From NCBI GenBank assembly GCA_963790415.1, contig CAWBOK010000001.1, positions 496,001 through 560,000 on the forward strand: 64,000 nt of DNA, in the 5' to 3' direction. Source of the DNA: JAJZQZ01 sp963790415 (GTDB lineage Bacteria; Actinomycetota; Thermoleophilia; RBG-16-64-13). The notes under the pieces are model-generated. The model was not told where the DNA came from, made no database searches, and worked only from the letters and a program-made list of their open reading frames with translations. Below are positions 18,242-27,689 of the stretch, piece after piece. The translations under genes were made by a program, and so were the position numbers. Position 1 is the first letter of the stretch, and each line of letters begins with the position of its first letter.

Positions 18242-18625
18242 TCAGCCTCGCGTGCCGTGCTCGGCTACAACAACGGTCTTGATGTTGCCGCGCACGTTGA
18301 AGTCACCCAGGACCCGCATCCAGTGAGGATCGAGGAGGGCGACCAGGTCGTCCAGGATCTTGTTCGTGACGGCCTCGTGGGAGATGGCCACATCGCGGTA
18401 GCCGTTGATGTACAGCTTCAGCGCCTTCAGCTCGACGATGCTGTGGTTCGGCTGGTAGCGGATCCTGATAGTGGCGAAATCGGGGAAGCCCGACTGAGGA
18501 CACACGCAGGTGAACTCGGGAAGACTCATCCGCACGACGTAGCGGCGGTGAGGGGAGGGGTTCGGCCAGGCGAGCAACTGGTTCTGCTCGATGGCCACGG
18601 TACCGTACTTCTTCTCGCTCTCCAC
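18242..18625 (-). CDS. queF: NADPH-dependent preQ0 reductase (short type)
   Basis: 127 residues, the YkvM-type single-domain length. The catalytic cysteine is in FTCVCPQSGFPDFATI and the substrate-binding Glu in HSIVELKALKLYINGYRD. It reduces the nitrile of preQ0 to preQ1 before insertion into tRNA. It is the first gene of the que operon. I looked for a preQ1 riboswitch in the leader and saw none; a broken piece of the dispersed repeat lies there instead. Confidence 0.93.
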   Translation of the reverse strand: MESEKKYGTVAIEQNQLLAWPNPSPHRRYVVRMSLPEFTCVCPQSGFPDFATIRIRYQPNHSIVELKALKLYINGYRDVAISHEAVTNKILDDLVALLDPHWMRVLGDFNVRGNIKTVVVAEHGTRG

Positions 18626-18652
18626 CGAGACAGGGTACCACGGGATGCGGCG

Positions 18653-18713
18653 TCCTTGTCTCGCACTCAGCGCAAGCGGTCTGAAGGCGAAGCGTCACTT
18701 TTCAGCAGCCTGG
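18653..18713. repeat. Partial copy of the dispersed repeat upstream of queF
   Basis: GGCGAAGCGTCACTTTTCAGCAGCCTG (18686-18712) is one terminal inverted end of the repeat. The preceding TTGTCTCGCACTCAGCGCAAGC resembles its interior with a deletion. Confidence 0.6.
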
Positions 18714-18739
18714 TATCGCTGTCGACCCCACAAACGGCA

Positions 18740-18772
18740 GCGGCCCCGGGAGCGTATGCTCCCGGGGCCGCC
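18740..18772 (-). terminator. Strong GC hairpin after the cold-shock gene
   Basis: CGGCCCCGGGAGC and GCTCCCGGGGCCG form a perfect 13-base stem around GTAT, about 25 bases after the stop of the cold-shock gene. A poly-T run is weak. Confidence 0.65.
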
Positions 18773-18794
18773 GGAACCTCAGTGTCTGGTGGCG

Positions 18795-18995
18795 CTACGC
18801 GCGGGACACGTTCGCGGCCTGCAGGCCTTTCGGGCCTTGAACCACTTCGAAGTTCACGCGGTCGCCTTCAGCTAGGCTGCGGAAACCCTCCGAGTTGATC
18901 GCCGAGAAGTGCACGAAGACATCTTCGCCCTCTTCCCGCTCGATGAACCCGAAGCCCTTGCTGTCGTTGAACCACTTGACCTTGCCTGACTCCAT
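18795..18995 (-). CDS. Cold-shock domain RNA-binding protein
   Basis: 66 residues, the normal length of bacterial CspA-type proteins. RNP1 is SKGFGFIE and RNP2 is DVFVHFSAI; the start MESGKVKWFN is canonical and preceded by AGGAGG. The protein binds single-stranded RNA or DNA and keeps transcripts unfolded. It is monocistronic, with a long leader and a terminator hairpin. Confidence 0.97.
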   Translation of the reverse strand: MESGKVKWFNDSKGFGFIEREEGEDVFVHFSAINSEGFRSLAEGDRVNFEVVQGPKGLQAANVSRA

Positions 18996-19341
18996 GTGTC
19001 GAACCTCCTGGTCCGTCCAGCGCCCGGTATATCACCGGACAGGCGGGCACCCCGCCCTCGTTTTACATCGGAAGTTCTGACACACAGAAGACCGCCATGA
19101 TGCTATCCCGGCGACCTCAGTACTTCGAGAACTCCGAACTTCCCGGTCAGTGTCCCACGGACGGGTCTGCGAGTCAAGCACCCCACCACACGCAACCTCG
19201 CGACACGCGCTCCGCGTGGTCGTGTTCCCGGCTCCGCGCGTGGTCATGTTCCACTCTCGCACAGGCGGGGCATATAGCGACCGGTCGAATGTAGAACTCG
19301 GGCGGCAGGCGCTCCTCGCGCGCCTGGACAGGAGGCACCGC

Positions 19342-19764
19342 ATGGGAACCCTGGGATTCAAGACTATCCTACTCGGCTACGACGGCTCCGAAGGTTCACG
19401 CAAGGCTGTGGACATGGCTGCAGAACTCGCCGGAACGTACCAGGCGTCGATCGTCGTCGTGTGCGCGTTCCACCATATGCCCCGCGTGACCCAACCTTCG
19501 CCCCATGACTTCAATGAGATCCACGAGGCCCGCGCGATGGCAGACGAACTGGTGAGAGAACTGGAACTGCTGGGGATCTCGGCCGAGACGGACGTGCTCG
19601 AGGGTCCGCCGGCCGATGCCCTCCTGAATGCTGCTGACGCCCATCAGGCCGACCTCATCGTCGTGGGCAGCCGGGGCTTCGGCCAGTTCAAGGGGCTGCT
19701 GCTGGGTTCTACCTCCGACCGCGTGCTGCACTACGCCACGATCCCCGTGCTGGTGGTCCGATAG
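19342..19764 (+). CDS. Universal stress protein (UspA family)
   Basis: 140 residues. ATG 19342 follows AGGAGG. The ATP-binding type motif G-X2-G-X9-G-S is visible as GSRGFGQFKGLLLGSTSDR near the C-terminus, and the N-terminal strand TILLGYDGSE is typical. Such proteins respond to energy or oxidative stress. A second UspA gene is at 41846. It precedes the cytochrome oxidase operon by about 45 bases and may be cotranscribed with it. Confidence 0.92.
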   Translation: MGTLGFKTILLGYDGSEGSRKAVDMAAELAGTYQASIVVVCAFHHMPRVTQPSPHDFNEIHEARAMADELVRELELLGISAETDVLEGPPADALLNAADAHQADLIVVGSRGFGQFKGLLLGSTSDRVLHYATIPVLVVR

Positions 19765-19807
19765 ACCGTCTTGCGAGGCCCGGCCCACGTTGGTAGGCTT
19801 CGGGCAG

Positions 19808-20860
19808 GTGGACACACGCGCACATAGAGGTGAGGGATGCAGCAGAGCGCGAGGGCCGCGCGCGTGGGGGGCCCGATGCGCAGCCGCACTGCTGTCGATG
19901 TGCGTAGTCGTCGCTGCCCATCCGGCCGTCGCCTGGGCCGATGCGCCCACCTTCTTGCGCCCAGAGTCCACCACGGCCCGGGAGATAAATTCCCTCGCGA
20001 TCAGACTGCTGATCATTTGCGGGCTGGTCTTCGTGGTGGTCGAGGGTCTCCTCATCGTCGCGATCATCCGCTTCCGGAAGCGACGCGAAGAAGATGTGCG
20101 GCAGATACACGGGAACACCACCATAGAGGTCGTCTGGACGCTGATCCCGGCCGTGCTGATCGCGATCATCTTCGCCTTCACCGTTCGCACCATGAACACC
20201 CTCGATCTGCCCGGCGGAGACGTACCCGTGCTGGTGACGGGCCACCAGTGGTGGTGGGAGGTGCGCTACCCGCAGGCCGGGGTCACCACCGCCAACGAGA
20301 TCCACGTCCCGGCCGGACGAAGCGTCGACGTGAGCCTGGCGTCGGCCGATGTTATCCACAGTTTCTGGGTGCCGCAACTGGGGGGCAAGACCGACGCCGT
20401 GCCCGGGCACACTAACCGGGTCACCTTCCTCGCAGCCACCCCCGGACTGTATCAAGGCCAGTGTGCGGAGTTCTGTGGACTGCAGCACGCCCACATGCGC
20501 TTCGATCTGGTGGTGGACAGTCCGGCCGAGTTCTCGGCCTGGTTGACGCACCAGGCCGGGCCGGCCGCGAAGCCGTCGACCGCGGCGTCCCAGAGAGGAG
20601 AGCAGGTGTTCCTGGCCAACCCGTGCGCGGGCTGCCACGCCGTGCGGGGCACGCCGGCACTGGGCGCCTTCGGTCCCGACTTGACCCACCTGGCGAGCCG
20701 TCGCATGATCGCGGCCGGCACCATCGAGAACACTCGAGAGAACCTCGATCGCTGGCTCCGCGATCCTCAAGCGATCAAACCAGGGGCGCTCATGCCCACA
20801 CTCCCGATCGCCGACGCCGATCGCGCCGCCCTCGTCGCCTACCTGGAAGGGCTTGAATGA
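19808..20860 (+). CDS. coxB: Cytochrome c oxidase subunit II with a C-terminal cytochrome c domain
   Basis: The periplasmic CuA site is CAEFCGLQHAHM, with the distal His in VIHSFWVPQLGG. Two membrane helices precede it (LAIRLLIICGLVFVVVEGLL; VVWTLIPAVLIAIIFAF). A heme c site CAGCH with an axial Met (GALMPTL) forms a fused cytochrome domain at the C-terminus, so soluble cytochrome c may not be needed. The signal peptide core is ALLSMCVVVAAHPAVAWA. The start is uncertain: GTG 19808 keeps the frame; ATG 19837, with a better ribosome binding site, would require an indel in the following G-run. The stop overlaps the coxA start by four bases. Confidence 0.93.
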   Translation: MDTRAHRGEGCSRARGPRAWGARCAAALLSMCVVVAAHPAVAWADAPTFLRPESTTAREINSLAIRLLIICGLVFVVVEGLLIVAIIRFRKRREEDVRQIHGNTTIEVVWTLIPAVLIAIIFAFTVRTMNTLDLPGGDVPVLVTGHQWWWEVRYPQAGVTTANEIHVPAGRSVDVSLASADVIHSFWVPQLGGKTDAVPGHTNRVTFLAATPGLYQGQCAEFCGLQHAHMRFDLVVDSPAEFSAWLTHQAGPAAKPSTAASQRGEQVFLANPCAGCHAVRGTPALGAFGPDLTHLASRRMIAAGTIENTRENLDRWLRDPQAIKPGALMPTLPIADADRAALVAYLEGLE

Positions 20861-23352
20861 TCTCCTGGATCACGACCACCGATCACAAGCGTATCGGCAT
20901 CATGTACATCTGCACGTCGCTCGGCTTCTTCGGCGCGGCGGTGATCATGGCCATGCTGATGCGCACGCAGTTGATCAGACCCGAGAACGGCCTGCTCTCG
21001 CCGGAGCGGTACAACCAGATCTTCACCATGCACGGCACGACCATGGTCTTCCTCTTCGGCATGCCCATCCTGGCGGGACTGGCCAACTACCTGGTGCCGC
21101 TGATGATCGGGGCCCGCGACATGGCCTTCCCCCGCCTGAACGCGTTTAGCTACTGGGTCTACCTCTTCGCCGGTCTGCTCCTCTATAGCAGCTTCATCTT
21201 CGGGGGGGCGCCCGACACCGGTTGGTTCAGCTACGCCCCCCTCACCGAGCGCCTGTACTCGGCTCACAACGGAGTGGACTTCTGGATCCTCTCCCTCGCG
21301 ATCTTGGGCGTGTCGTCGATGGTGGGAGCCATCAACATCATTCTAACCACCCTCCGCCTGCGCGCCCCCGGCATGCGACTGCGCATCGTGCCGATCTACG
21401 TGTGGGCGAACTTCATCAACAGTTTCCTGATCCTGTTCGCCATCCCCAGCCTCACCGCCGGCCTGGCCATGCTCTACCTCGACCGCCACTACCACACGCA
21501 TTTCTTCGACGTTGCGGGCGGCGGCGATCCCCTGGTCTGGCAGCACCTCTTCTGGTTCTTCGGTCATCCCGAGGTCTACATCCTGATCCTGCCCGCCTTC
21601 GGCATCCTCTCCGAAGTGGTGCCGGTCTTCTCGCGCAAGCCTCTATTCGGCCGCTCGGCCATGATGGTCATGATCATGGTCATCGGTTTCTTCGGGTTCA
21701 CGGTCTGGGCCCACCACATGTTCGCGGTCGGACTGGGGAACACACTGAACGCATTCTTCGCCGGGGCCAGCATGCTGATCGCCATCCCCACGGGCGTCAA
21801 GGTCTTCAACTGGCTGGCGACCATGTGGGGAGGGTCGCTGCGGTTCAAGCCGCCGCTTCTCTTCGCCGTGGGTTTCATCGGGCTGTTCACCATCGGCGGC
21901 CTTACAGGAGTGACGCTGGCCGTGGTGCCCTTCGATTGGCAGGTGACCGACAGCTACTACCTGGTGGGTCACTTCCACAACGTGCTCTTCGGGGGGACCC
22001 TGTTCGGGGCACTTGCGGGAATCTACTACTGGTATCCCAAGGTCACCGGGCGACTGATGGACGAGCGGCTGGGCAAGGCCAACTTCTGGTTGCTCTTCAT
22101 GGGTTTCAACTTCACGTTCCTGCCCATGTACCTGCTCGGCATGTTGGGGATGCCCCGGCGGGTCTATACGTATCAGGCAGGCCAAGGATGGGACATCTGG
22201 AATCTGGTTTCGACACTCGGAGGCTACCTGATCGCGCTGGGCGTGATCACCCTGCTGTACAACCTGCTGAGCAGCCTGCGCCGCGGCGCCGTGGCCGGCG
22301 ACGACCCCTGGGACGCCTGGACCCTCGAGTGGGCCACCACCTCGCCGCCGCCCCCGCAGAACTTCGACCATATGCCCCCCGTGCGCAGTCCCCGGCCCCT
22401 GTGGGACCTCAAGCATCCCGACCAGGCCGACTGGATGACGGAAACCGCAGGCTTGGACGCGCCGGCCGCCGCCGTGACTGTCGCAGGATCGGACGCGGCG
22501 GCGGCAGCTACAACGGGCGCAGACGCAACCGCGATCGCGCCGCCAACAGCCATAGCGGGGCTCGTGGCGTCAGAGCCGGCGCACGGGCTCGCCCCGGCCG
22601 TGCCCCAGAGTTCGGGACTCCCGGCGCTGGCTGCCGCCGGCCTGGTTGGCGTCGCCGCCGGGGGCCTGGGCAGCCCACTGATCCCGGTACTTGCGGGCGT
22701 CTTCCTTCTCGCGGTGCTGGTGGCGTGGGCGTACCAACCGTGGGATGAGTCAGCGGGAGCGAGCACGGAGCAACGCCCCGCCGCGGTCACCGGTACGCTC
22801 ATCTTCATCGCCTCGGAAGCCGTCTTCTTCGCCGCGATGTTCTACTCCTACGTCCACCTGCGCATGCGCCTCGGCGCATGGCCGCCGGATGGCATGCCTC
22901 TCCTTGACGCGCGGATCCCGACCCTCAACACGCTCGTCCTCCTCACCAGCGGCGTGTTCGCCCACTGGGCGTTTCTGAGCCTGCGCGCGGGCCGTCGGGG
23001 GAGGTTCACCGCGGGCATGGCCTGTGCCATGGGGCTGGGAGTCCTCTTCCTGGCGGGCCAAGCCTACGAATGGACCCATGCCGGCTTCGGCCTGAGTGAC
23101 GGGTTGATGGGAAGCACCTTCTTCACGCTGACGGGCTTCCACGCCGCGCACGTCGTCGCCGGTATCCTCGTGTTGCTGGTGGCCACAGCGAGGGTGTGGC
23201 GGACTCGGGGGGAGAATGAATCGGATCAGGCGGGAACCCCCATGGCCCTGGCCGAATCCGGCACCTACTACTGGCACTTCGTCGACGCGGTGTGGCTCGT
23301 CCTCTTCACCCTGGTCTACCTATGGCCCGCGAGCAGCGGCGGAGGGGTGTAG
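20857..23352 (+). CDS. coxA: Cytochrome c oxidase subunit I-III fusion
   Basis: 831 residues. Residues 1-505 are subunit I: heme and copper ligands are in FTMHGTTMVFLFGMP, WFFGHPEVYILILPAFG (His-Tyr cross-link), VWAHHMF and VGHFHNVL. Residues 510-645 are an Ala/Thr-rich linker with one or two hydrophobic segments. Residues 647-831 are subunit III (LIFIASEAVFFAAMFYSY, FHAAHVVAG, YWHFVDAVWLVLF). The enzyme reduces oxygen to water and pumps protons. I-III fusions occur in several lineages. It overlaps coxB by ATGA, so translation is coupled. Confidence 0.95.
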   Translation: MISWITTTDHKRIGIMYICTSLGFFGAAVIMAMLMRTQLIRPENGLLSPERYNQIFTMHGTTMVFLFGMPILAGLANYLVPLMIGARDMAFPRLNAFSYWVYLFAGLLLYSSFIFGGAPDTGWFSYAPLTERLYSAHNGVDFWILSLAILGVSSMVGAINIILTTLRLRAPGMRLRIVPIYVWANFINSFLILFAIPSLTAGLAMLYLDRHYHTHFFDVAGGGDPLVWQHLFWFFGHPEVYILILPAFGILSEVVPVFSRKPLFGRSAMMVMIMVIGFFGFTVWAHHMFAVGLGNTLNAFFAGASMLIAIPTGVKVFNWLATMWGGSLRFKPPLLFAVGFIGLFTIGGLTGVTLAVVPFDWQVTDSYYLVGHFHNVLFGGTLFGALAGIYYWYPKVTGRLMDERLGKANFWLLFMGFNFTFLPMYLLGMLGMPRRVYTYQAGQGWDIWNLVSTLGGYLIALGVITLLYNLLSSLRRGAVAGDDPWDAWTLEWATTSPPPPQNFDHMPPVRSPRPLWDLKHPDQADWMTETAGLDAPAAAVTVAGSDAAAAATTGADATAIAPPTAIAGLVASEPAHGLAPAVPQSSGLPALAAAGLVGVAAGGLGSPLIPVLAGVFLLAVLVAWAYQPWDESAGASTEQRPAAVTGTLIFIASEAVFFAAMFYSYVHLRMRLGAWPPDGMPLLDARIPTLNTLVLLTSGVFAHWAFLSLRAGRRGRFTAGMACAMGLGVLFLAGQAYEWTHAGFGLSDGLMGSTFFTLTGFHAAHVVAGILVLLVATARVWRTRGENESDQAGTPMALAESGTYYWHFVDAVWLVLFTLVYLWPASSGGGV

Positions 23353-24114
23353 ATGCGAAACGGAGATCGCGCGTACATCGTGAGGCTCGCGGTGCTGCTG
23401 ATGTCCGTCTCGGCGGCATTGTACGTGATCCACTACCTGATCTTTCGCGATCTCCGCACGGTGCTCTTCTACTTCGTGATGGACGTCGCCTTCTTGCCGG
23501 TCTCAGTGCTCGTCGTGGGGGTGATCATCGAGAGCCTGCTCGCCCGCCGCGAGCGCCGCACGGTTCGCAAGAAGCTCAACATGGTCATAGGAGCCTTCTT
23601 CAGCGAGATCGGCAACCGGCTCCTCACGACCCTCACACCGGCCGTCGATCGGAGGGACGAATTGCGCGCGCACCTCGGCGTGAAGGGTCGTTGGACCAAG
23701 CAGGACTTCGACAAGGCCGCAACGTTCGCCCGTGCGCTCGACCACACGATCGACATCGACCTCCTCGACCTACCGGCCTTGCGAGATGAGCTCACCGGCC
23801 ACCGGGACTTCATGGTGCGCCTGCTGGAGAACCCGCTCCTGCTCGAACACACCCAGTTCACCGACCTGCTCTGGGCCATCTTCCATCTGTGCGAGGAACT
23901 CGACTACCGCCCACGGTTGATCGATCTCCCCGGAGCCGATAGAGCCCACCTGGCGGGGGACACTCGGCGCGTCTACGGTCAGCTCGCCGCCACCTGGGTG
24001 GAGTATGCACAGCACCTCAAGACAGCGTATCCGTTCCTCTTCGCACTCGTAGTCCGTACGCATCCTTTTCAACAGGAGCCCTCCGCGATCGTCACGGACG
24101 CCACGCCCGGCTAG
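23353..24114 (+). CDS. Membrane-anchored protein of unknown function
   Basis: 253 residues starting directly after the coxA stop. Two membrane helices near the N-terminus (LAVLLMSVSAALYVIHYLIF and VLFYFVMDVAFLPVSVLVVG) are followed by a charged, helical cytosolic part (ESLLARRERRTVRKKLNMVIG; FTDLLWAIFHLCEELDYRP). Proteins of this kind are common and uncharacterised. Its place as third gene of the oxidase operon may reflect cotranscription only. Confidence 0.7.
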   Translation: MRNGDRAYIVRLAVLLMSVSAALYVIHYLIFRDLRTVLFYFVMDVAFLPVSVLVVGVIIESLLARRERRTVRKKLNMVIGAFFSEIGNRLLTTLTPAVDRRDELRAHLGVKGRWTKQDFDKAATFARALDHTIDIDLLDLPALRDELTGHRDFMVRLLENPLLLEHTQFTDLLWAIFHLCEELDYRPRLIDLPGADRAHLAGDTRRVYGQLAATWVEYAQHLKTAYPFLFALVVRTHPFQQEPSAIVTDATPG

Positions 24115-24197
24115 AAGCCTCTCGCGGCAATGTGGTCAAGTCGCAGGGCCGACCGGCCGATAACATATGCGTCCGGAGGTGCGTCAAGGGAGGCTCC

Positions 24198-24860
24198 ATG
24201 CTCGAGGAGAAGAAGACTGCGACCAACGTCGGTGTCGGGGTGGGCATCGCCCTCGAGTTCGTCGCTACCGCTCTGTTCCTCTCGGGACGACCCCTGCTGG
24301 CATTACCAGTGGGACTCGCAAGCATGGTCTTGTTCGCCTGGGGTTGCTGGTCGTACGCGGCCGGCAAAGGCTACCCCGGCGTGCTCGGGCTGGTCGGCGT
24401 GTTCTTCGGTCTCATCGGACTGCTCATCCTGATCCTGCTTCCGGACAAGTGCAAAGCCGGCCGGGTCCCGGCCACTTCAGCGGTGTACCAGGCGGCGCCT
24501 TACCCGACGCAACCCATGACGTCCACCTACGGCGCCTACACAGCGTCCCCCTCGTCGGCCCTCGCCGGCGCCGGAGCGGGCGGTTTCGTCGGCAGCCTTG
24601 GAGCAGCCGGTGTCGCATACCCGGGCAACGGGAACGGCGGCAGCGCGGCGAAGAGGCCTCCGATGGGGGGCGACGGCGCCGCGGGCTGGGACGAAGGTTC
24701 GAGCCAGTTCGTGGTGCCCCAATCTGTGACGGCGGCCGCCTCCACCCCAAGGGGCGATGCCCCCGGGGCCGAGCCGAACAACTACAGCGACCGATTCACC
24801 CAAACCATGCGACCGCCGTCGCCGCGCGCGAACCATTGGTCGGTTCAGCAGTCGGTTTGA
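24198..24860 (+). CDS. Three-helix membrane protein with a low-complexity tail
   Basis: 220 residues from ATG 24198, preceded by GGGAGG. The first 80 residues contain three hydrophobic helices (VGVGIALEFVATALFLSG, LLALPVGLASMVLFAWGCW, YPGVLGLVGVFFGLIGLLILILLP). The remainder is rich in Pro, Ala, Gly, Ser and Tyr and probably disordered. No known domain. The upstream in-frame ATG (24132) is less likely. Confidence 0.6.
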   Translation: MLEEKKTATNVGVGVGIALEFVATALFLSGRPLLALPVGLASMVLFAWGCWSYAAGKGYPGVLGLVGVFFGLIGLLILILLPDKCKAGRVPATSAVYQAAPYPTQPMTSTYGAYTASPSSALAGAGAGGFVGSLGAAGVAYPGNGNGGSAAKRPPMGGDGAAGWDEGSSQFVVPQSVTAAASTPRGDAPGAEPNNYSDRFTQTMRPPSPRANHWSVQQSV

Positions 24861-24939
24861 TCGGGCACCACCCGCTCAGCGCCGGCGACGCGCCGCCGCC
24901 GGCTTGAGTGGGGAGCTGAACTCAGCCCCGCATAGACTG

Positions 24940-25470
24940 TCAGCGACCCGACATCGCGGGTCCATGCGCGCGTCCCATCCGACCCACGAGGCGACCCACT
25001 GCGCAGGTCGCGACTGCCACAGCGACCCCCGCCGCCCCCACTACGAGCGCGATCTGCCCGGGAGTCCAGATCCTCCGGAAGCGAGTGCTCCCGCCGGCGA
25101 TCTCCACGTAGCCGATCGGCGAGACGGCTACGCCGCCGCCTCCTCCCGAGCCCTCCGAGAAGGGAATCCCCTCCACCGGACCGTCGGTCGCCGGGTTGTC
25201 GGTCGTCGGGACGCCCGCCGTCGGCTTGTCTTCCAGCGAGCCTTTCTTGCCTTTCCGGTGGGCCGACCGCGAGGTCCCAGCGCCGTCGCCGCCGCCGAAG
25301 CCCCAGGCGACTTTGGCCACCGGGATCACCGTGACGCCGCCGCGCTCGACGGGCTCGCCGTAGGCGCTCTTGACGCCGGCGGCTGCGCCGAGATGCTCGG
25401 CTATGCGCTCCAGAAACACCCGACGCTCACCCTTGACTCCACCGGCACCTGGTTGTGCAGAACCCTCCAC
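24940..25470 (-). CDS. GerW/YtfJ family protein
   Basis: 176 residues from a GTG at 25470 preceded by AGGAGG. The family hallmarks are YGEPVERGGVTVIPVAKVAW, GFGGG, then GGGGGVAVSPIGYVEI, and a C-terminal membrane helix (IALVVGAAGVAVAVATCAVG). In Bacillus the family is linked to spore germination, but homologs exist in many non-sporulating Actinobacteria. Here a 50-residue charged insert separates the two halves. No sporulation genes are nearby, so a spore role is not supported by context. Confidence 0.82.
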   Translation of the reverse strand: MEGSAQPGAGGVKGERRVFLERIAEHLGAAAGVKSAYGEPVERGGVTVIPVAKVAWGFGGGDGAGTSRSAHRKGKKGSLEDKPTAGVPTTDNPATDGPVEGIPFSEGSGGGGGVAVSPIGYVEIAGGSTRFRRIWTPGQIALVVGAAGVAVAVATCAVGRLVGRMGRAHGPAMSGR

Positions 25471-25553
25471 TGCTCCTCCTGTCTCGCGGCGATGGCGCGG
25501 TCTCTCTCCCCGGCCGGCCCGCCGCCGAAACGTTGACCCCCGGCGCGGCGGCA

Positions 25554-27653
25554 CTATCCTGCGGCGAGCCTCGCATTCACCTTATCCAGAGCGTTCTGCA
25601 CCGAAGCGCTGTCCGGCCTGAGTCGAAGCGCTTCCTCGTAGGCAGCCTTAGCCCTGACCAAGTCGTTGCGCCTGACATAGACGTCGCCGATGAGCATCAG
25701 CGGCTCGGGATAGGCGGGATCGAGTTCGACCGCGCGCTCCGCCTGCAGCAGCGCTGCGTCATAGTCGCCCAGCCCATAGTCGGAGACGGCCGCCTGAAGC
25801 ATCAGCCCGGGGGTCAGGGGAGCCATCTCCAGACCCTGCTCGGCCACGCGGAGCGCCCGCCCGTAGTTAGCCGAGTCCACCTTGCCTCCTATGTTGTAGA
25901 GGTTGGAGAGTTGCGTGTACACGTCGATCTCGTACGGCCAACGCTTGCGTGCTGCCTCGAGCGTGTCGATCCCTTCCTGCCACGAGGTATGCGCTTCGAC
26001 CAAACTGGGGCCCGGATCGCTTCCCGCCGACGAGTCACTCGTTGCCTTCGCGATCCACTTGTTCGTGGCCGCCGTATAGGTGATTCCCAGACCAAGGCGA
26101 TACTGCTCATTGTACGGATTCAACCGCAGTGCAATCCGGTAGTTGCTCACCTGCGCGTCTACGCTGCCCGAGGTCATGGCCTTGGCGGCGTAGTGATCGG
26201 CGGCCAGGTAGACCAGGTTGCCGGCAAAGCCGATGGCGGCCGCCACGAGGAGGCACACAGCCAATCCCTTACCCCAACGCGGGGCCGCGACCTGCCGTGC
26301 CCTCGTCGTGGGCACCAGCAGCGCCGCCAACCCGAACCAGAGCAGGACGGTCGAGCCGCTCACGGAGATGCCGAACACAAGGTGTGCGACGTAGGCGATG
26401 ACGGCTCCCCAGAACCCGGCCATGAGCAGCCGGTCTCGGGGCGCTCCCCGAGAGAACGCCGACGGCGCGGCAAGGACCAGCACCCAGCCCACCAAGCCGT
26501 AGAAGATGACCGCGCCGGGGATGCCCAACCCGCTCGCGAGCTGCAACGGGTAGTTGTGGACATTGTCGGCCATCCCTTCATAGCCGGTCACCCGTACGAT
26601 GGCCGCGGGCTTGAAGCGCGGATAGACCAGGCCGAACGTGTCTGCCCCGTACCCCTGCAGGGGCCGGCGCCTGATGGCTGAGGCCGCCGCCTGCCAGATC
26701 TGCAGGCGCGTTCCCGCGCTGCCCTCCGTAAAGGCGAAGATCGACCGCAGTCGCGTCGCGATGTTGGTCACCTGGTCGGCCGAAGAAAGGCTCCTGAGGA
26801 CGAAAACCGCGCCGGCCAGAAGAGCCGCGGCAAGAAACGAAAGGTCGACCCTGCCCGGCCGAACCCGCGCGCGCCACGCGGCGAGGCCGAACAGCAGGAG
26901 CCCGAGAACCCCGCCGAGCCACGCCCCCCGAGTATAGGAGACCACCCAGGCCCCGGCGACGAGGAGAAAGCCCGACCAGTAGACGACCCGCGGGCGCGCG
27001 GACTCGGCCGAGAGCGCGAGCGCCGGCAGGAGAACAAGCGGGAAGAGCAGGTAGCCTCCCAGGAAGTCGGGATTGCCCAAAGTGGAGAAGGCGCGATCGG
27101 TTCCAAAGGTGCTCTCCTGCCAGACGATGGGATCGTAGCCCAGGTACTGGAGCAGAGCGTAGATGGACACCAGCACGCCGCCGAGCGCCAGGGTCCGGGC
27201 GAGGGAGCGCAGCTTGTCCATCGAATCCACCGTCTGGAGGACGAGGAAGAACAAGGCGCCGTAGGTCAGGAAGGTGAGGAGACCTTCGTACCGCCGATAG
27301 CCGCCCCAAAAGGCCGCGGCTCTATCGATGGAGAGCACGGTCGTGAACAGGGTCCAGCCGAGGAACCCGAGGAGCAGATAGTCGACCTTGCTACGCCGTA
27401 GTACACCGCCCCGGGTGAGGAATCTCCAGCCCCATATGCCGATCCCGACCAGCACCAGCGCGCGCAAGAGCCCGATCTTCACGATGTCGAACTCATCGGC
27501 GGTCAGCGACCCCACCCCGAGCCAACTGAGATTGGACATGGCAAGGGGCACCAGAAGGACGATCAGGTGCAGACACACCATCACCGCATCGGACGACGCC
27601 GCACGCGAGGCGTCTTCACCTTTGCGAGAAGCTACCTTTGCCTTCTTCCCCAC
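25554..27653 (-). CDS. O-antigen ligase-like (Wzy_C) membrane protein with TPR repeats
   Basis: 699 residues. Ten to twelve membrane helices occupy residues 25-480. The large loop after VVSYTRGAWLGGVLGLLLFG and the RRRPLQGYGADTFGLVYPRF segment match the Wzy_C/WaaL superfamily, which joins glycan chains or polymerises them. From about residue 500 the protein is helical with TPR-like repeats (AVELDPAYPEPLMLIGDVYV, YEEALRLRPDSASVQNALDK). Such proteins act at the outer face of the membrane in surface glycan or glycoprotein assembly. No glycosyltransferase cluster is adjacent. Confidence 0.85.
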   Translation of the reverse strand: MGKKAKVASRKGEDASRAASSDAVMVCLHLIVLLVPLAMSNLSWLGVGSLTADEFDIVKIGLLRALVLVGIGIWGWRFLTRGGVLRRSKVDYLLLGFLGWTLFTTVLSIDRAAAFWGGYRRYEGLLTFLTYGALFFLVLQTVDSMDKLRSLARTLALGGVLVSIYALLQYLGYDPIVWQESTFGTDRAFSTLGNPDFLGGYLLFPLVLLPALALSAESARPRVVYWSGFLLVAGAWVVSYTRGAWLGGVLGLLLFGLAAWRARVRPGRVDLSFLAAALLAGAVFVLRSLSSADQVTNIATRLRSIFAFTEGSAGTRLQIWQAAASAIRRRPLQGYGADTFGLVYPRFKPAAIVRVTGYEGMADNVHNYPLQLASGLGIPGAVIFYGLVGWVLVLAAPSAFSRGAPRDRLLMAGFWGAVIAYVAHLVFGISVSGSTVLLWFGLAALLVPTTRARQVAAPRWGKGLAVCLLVAAAIGFAGNLVYLAADHYAAKAMTSGSVDAQVSNYRIALRLNPYNEQYRLGLGITYTAATNKWIAKATSDSSAGSDPGPSLVEAHTSWQEGIDTLEAARKRWPYEIDVYTQLSNLYNIGGKVDSANYGRALRVAEQGLEMAPLTPGLMLQAAVSDYGLGDYDAALLQAERAVELDPAYPEPLMLIGDVYVRRNDLVRAKAAYEEALRLRPDSASVQNALDKVNARLAAG

Positions 27654-27689
27654 CTGACCCTCACTGCACTCGCCGGACGTCCCCGGGCA

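Noticed and set aside
18626..18720. preQ1 riboswitch in the queF leader
   Set aside because: No short pseudoknot-like C-rich and A-rich pattern; the leader is mostly repeat-derived sequence.
21222..22748. 508-codon frame inside coxA
   Set aside because: Out-of-frame shadow of the cytochrome oxidase gene, rich in Arg and Pro, no motif.
24940..25470. Evidence for sporulation
   Set aside because: A GerW-like gene alone is not enough; homologs occur widely in organisms that do not form spores.
25455..26681. 408-codon plus-strand frame
   Set aside because: Antisense to the O-antigen-ligase-like gene, which has clear helices and motifs.
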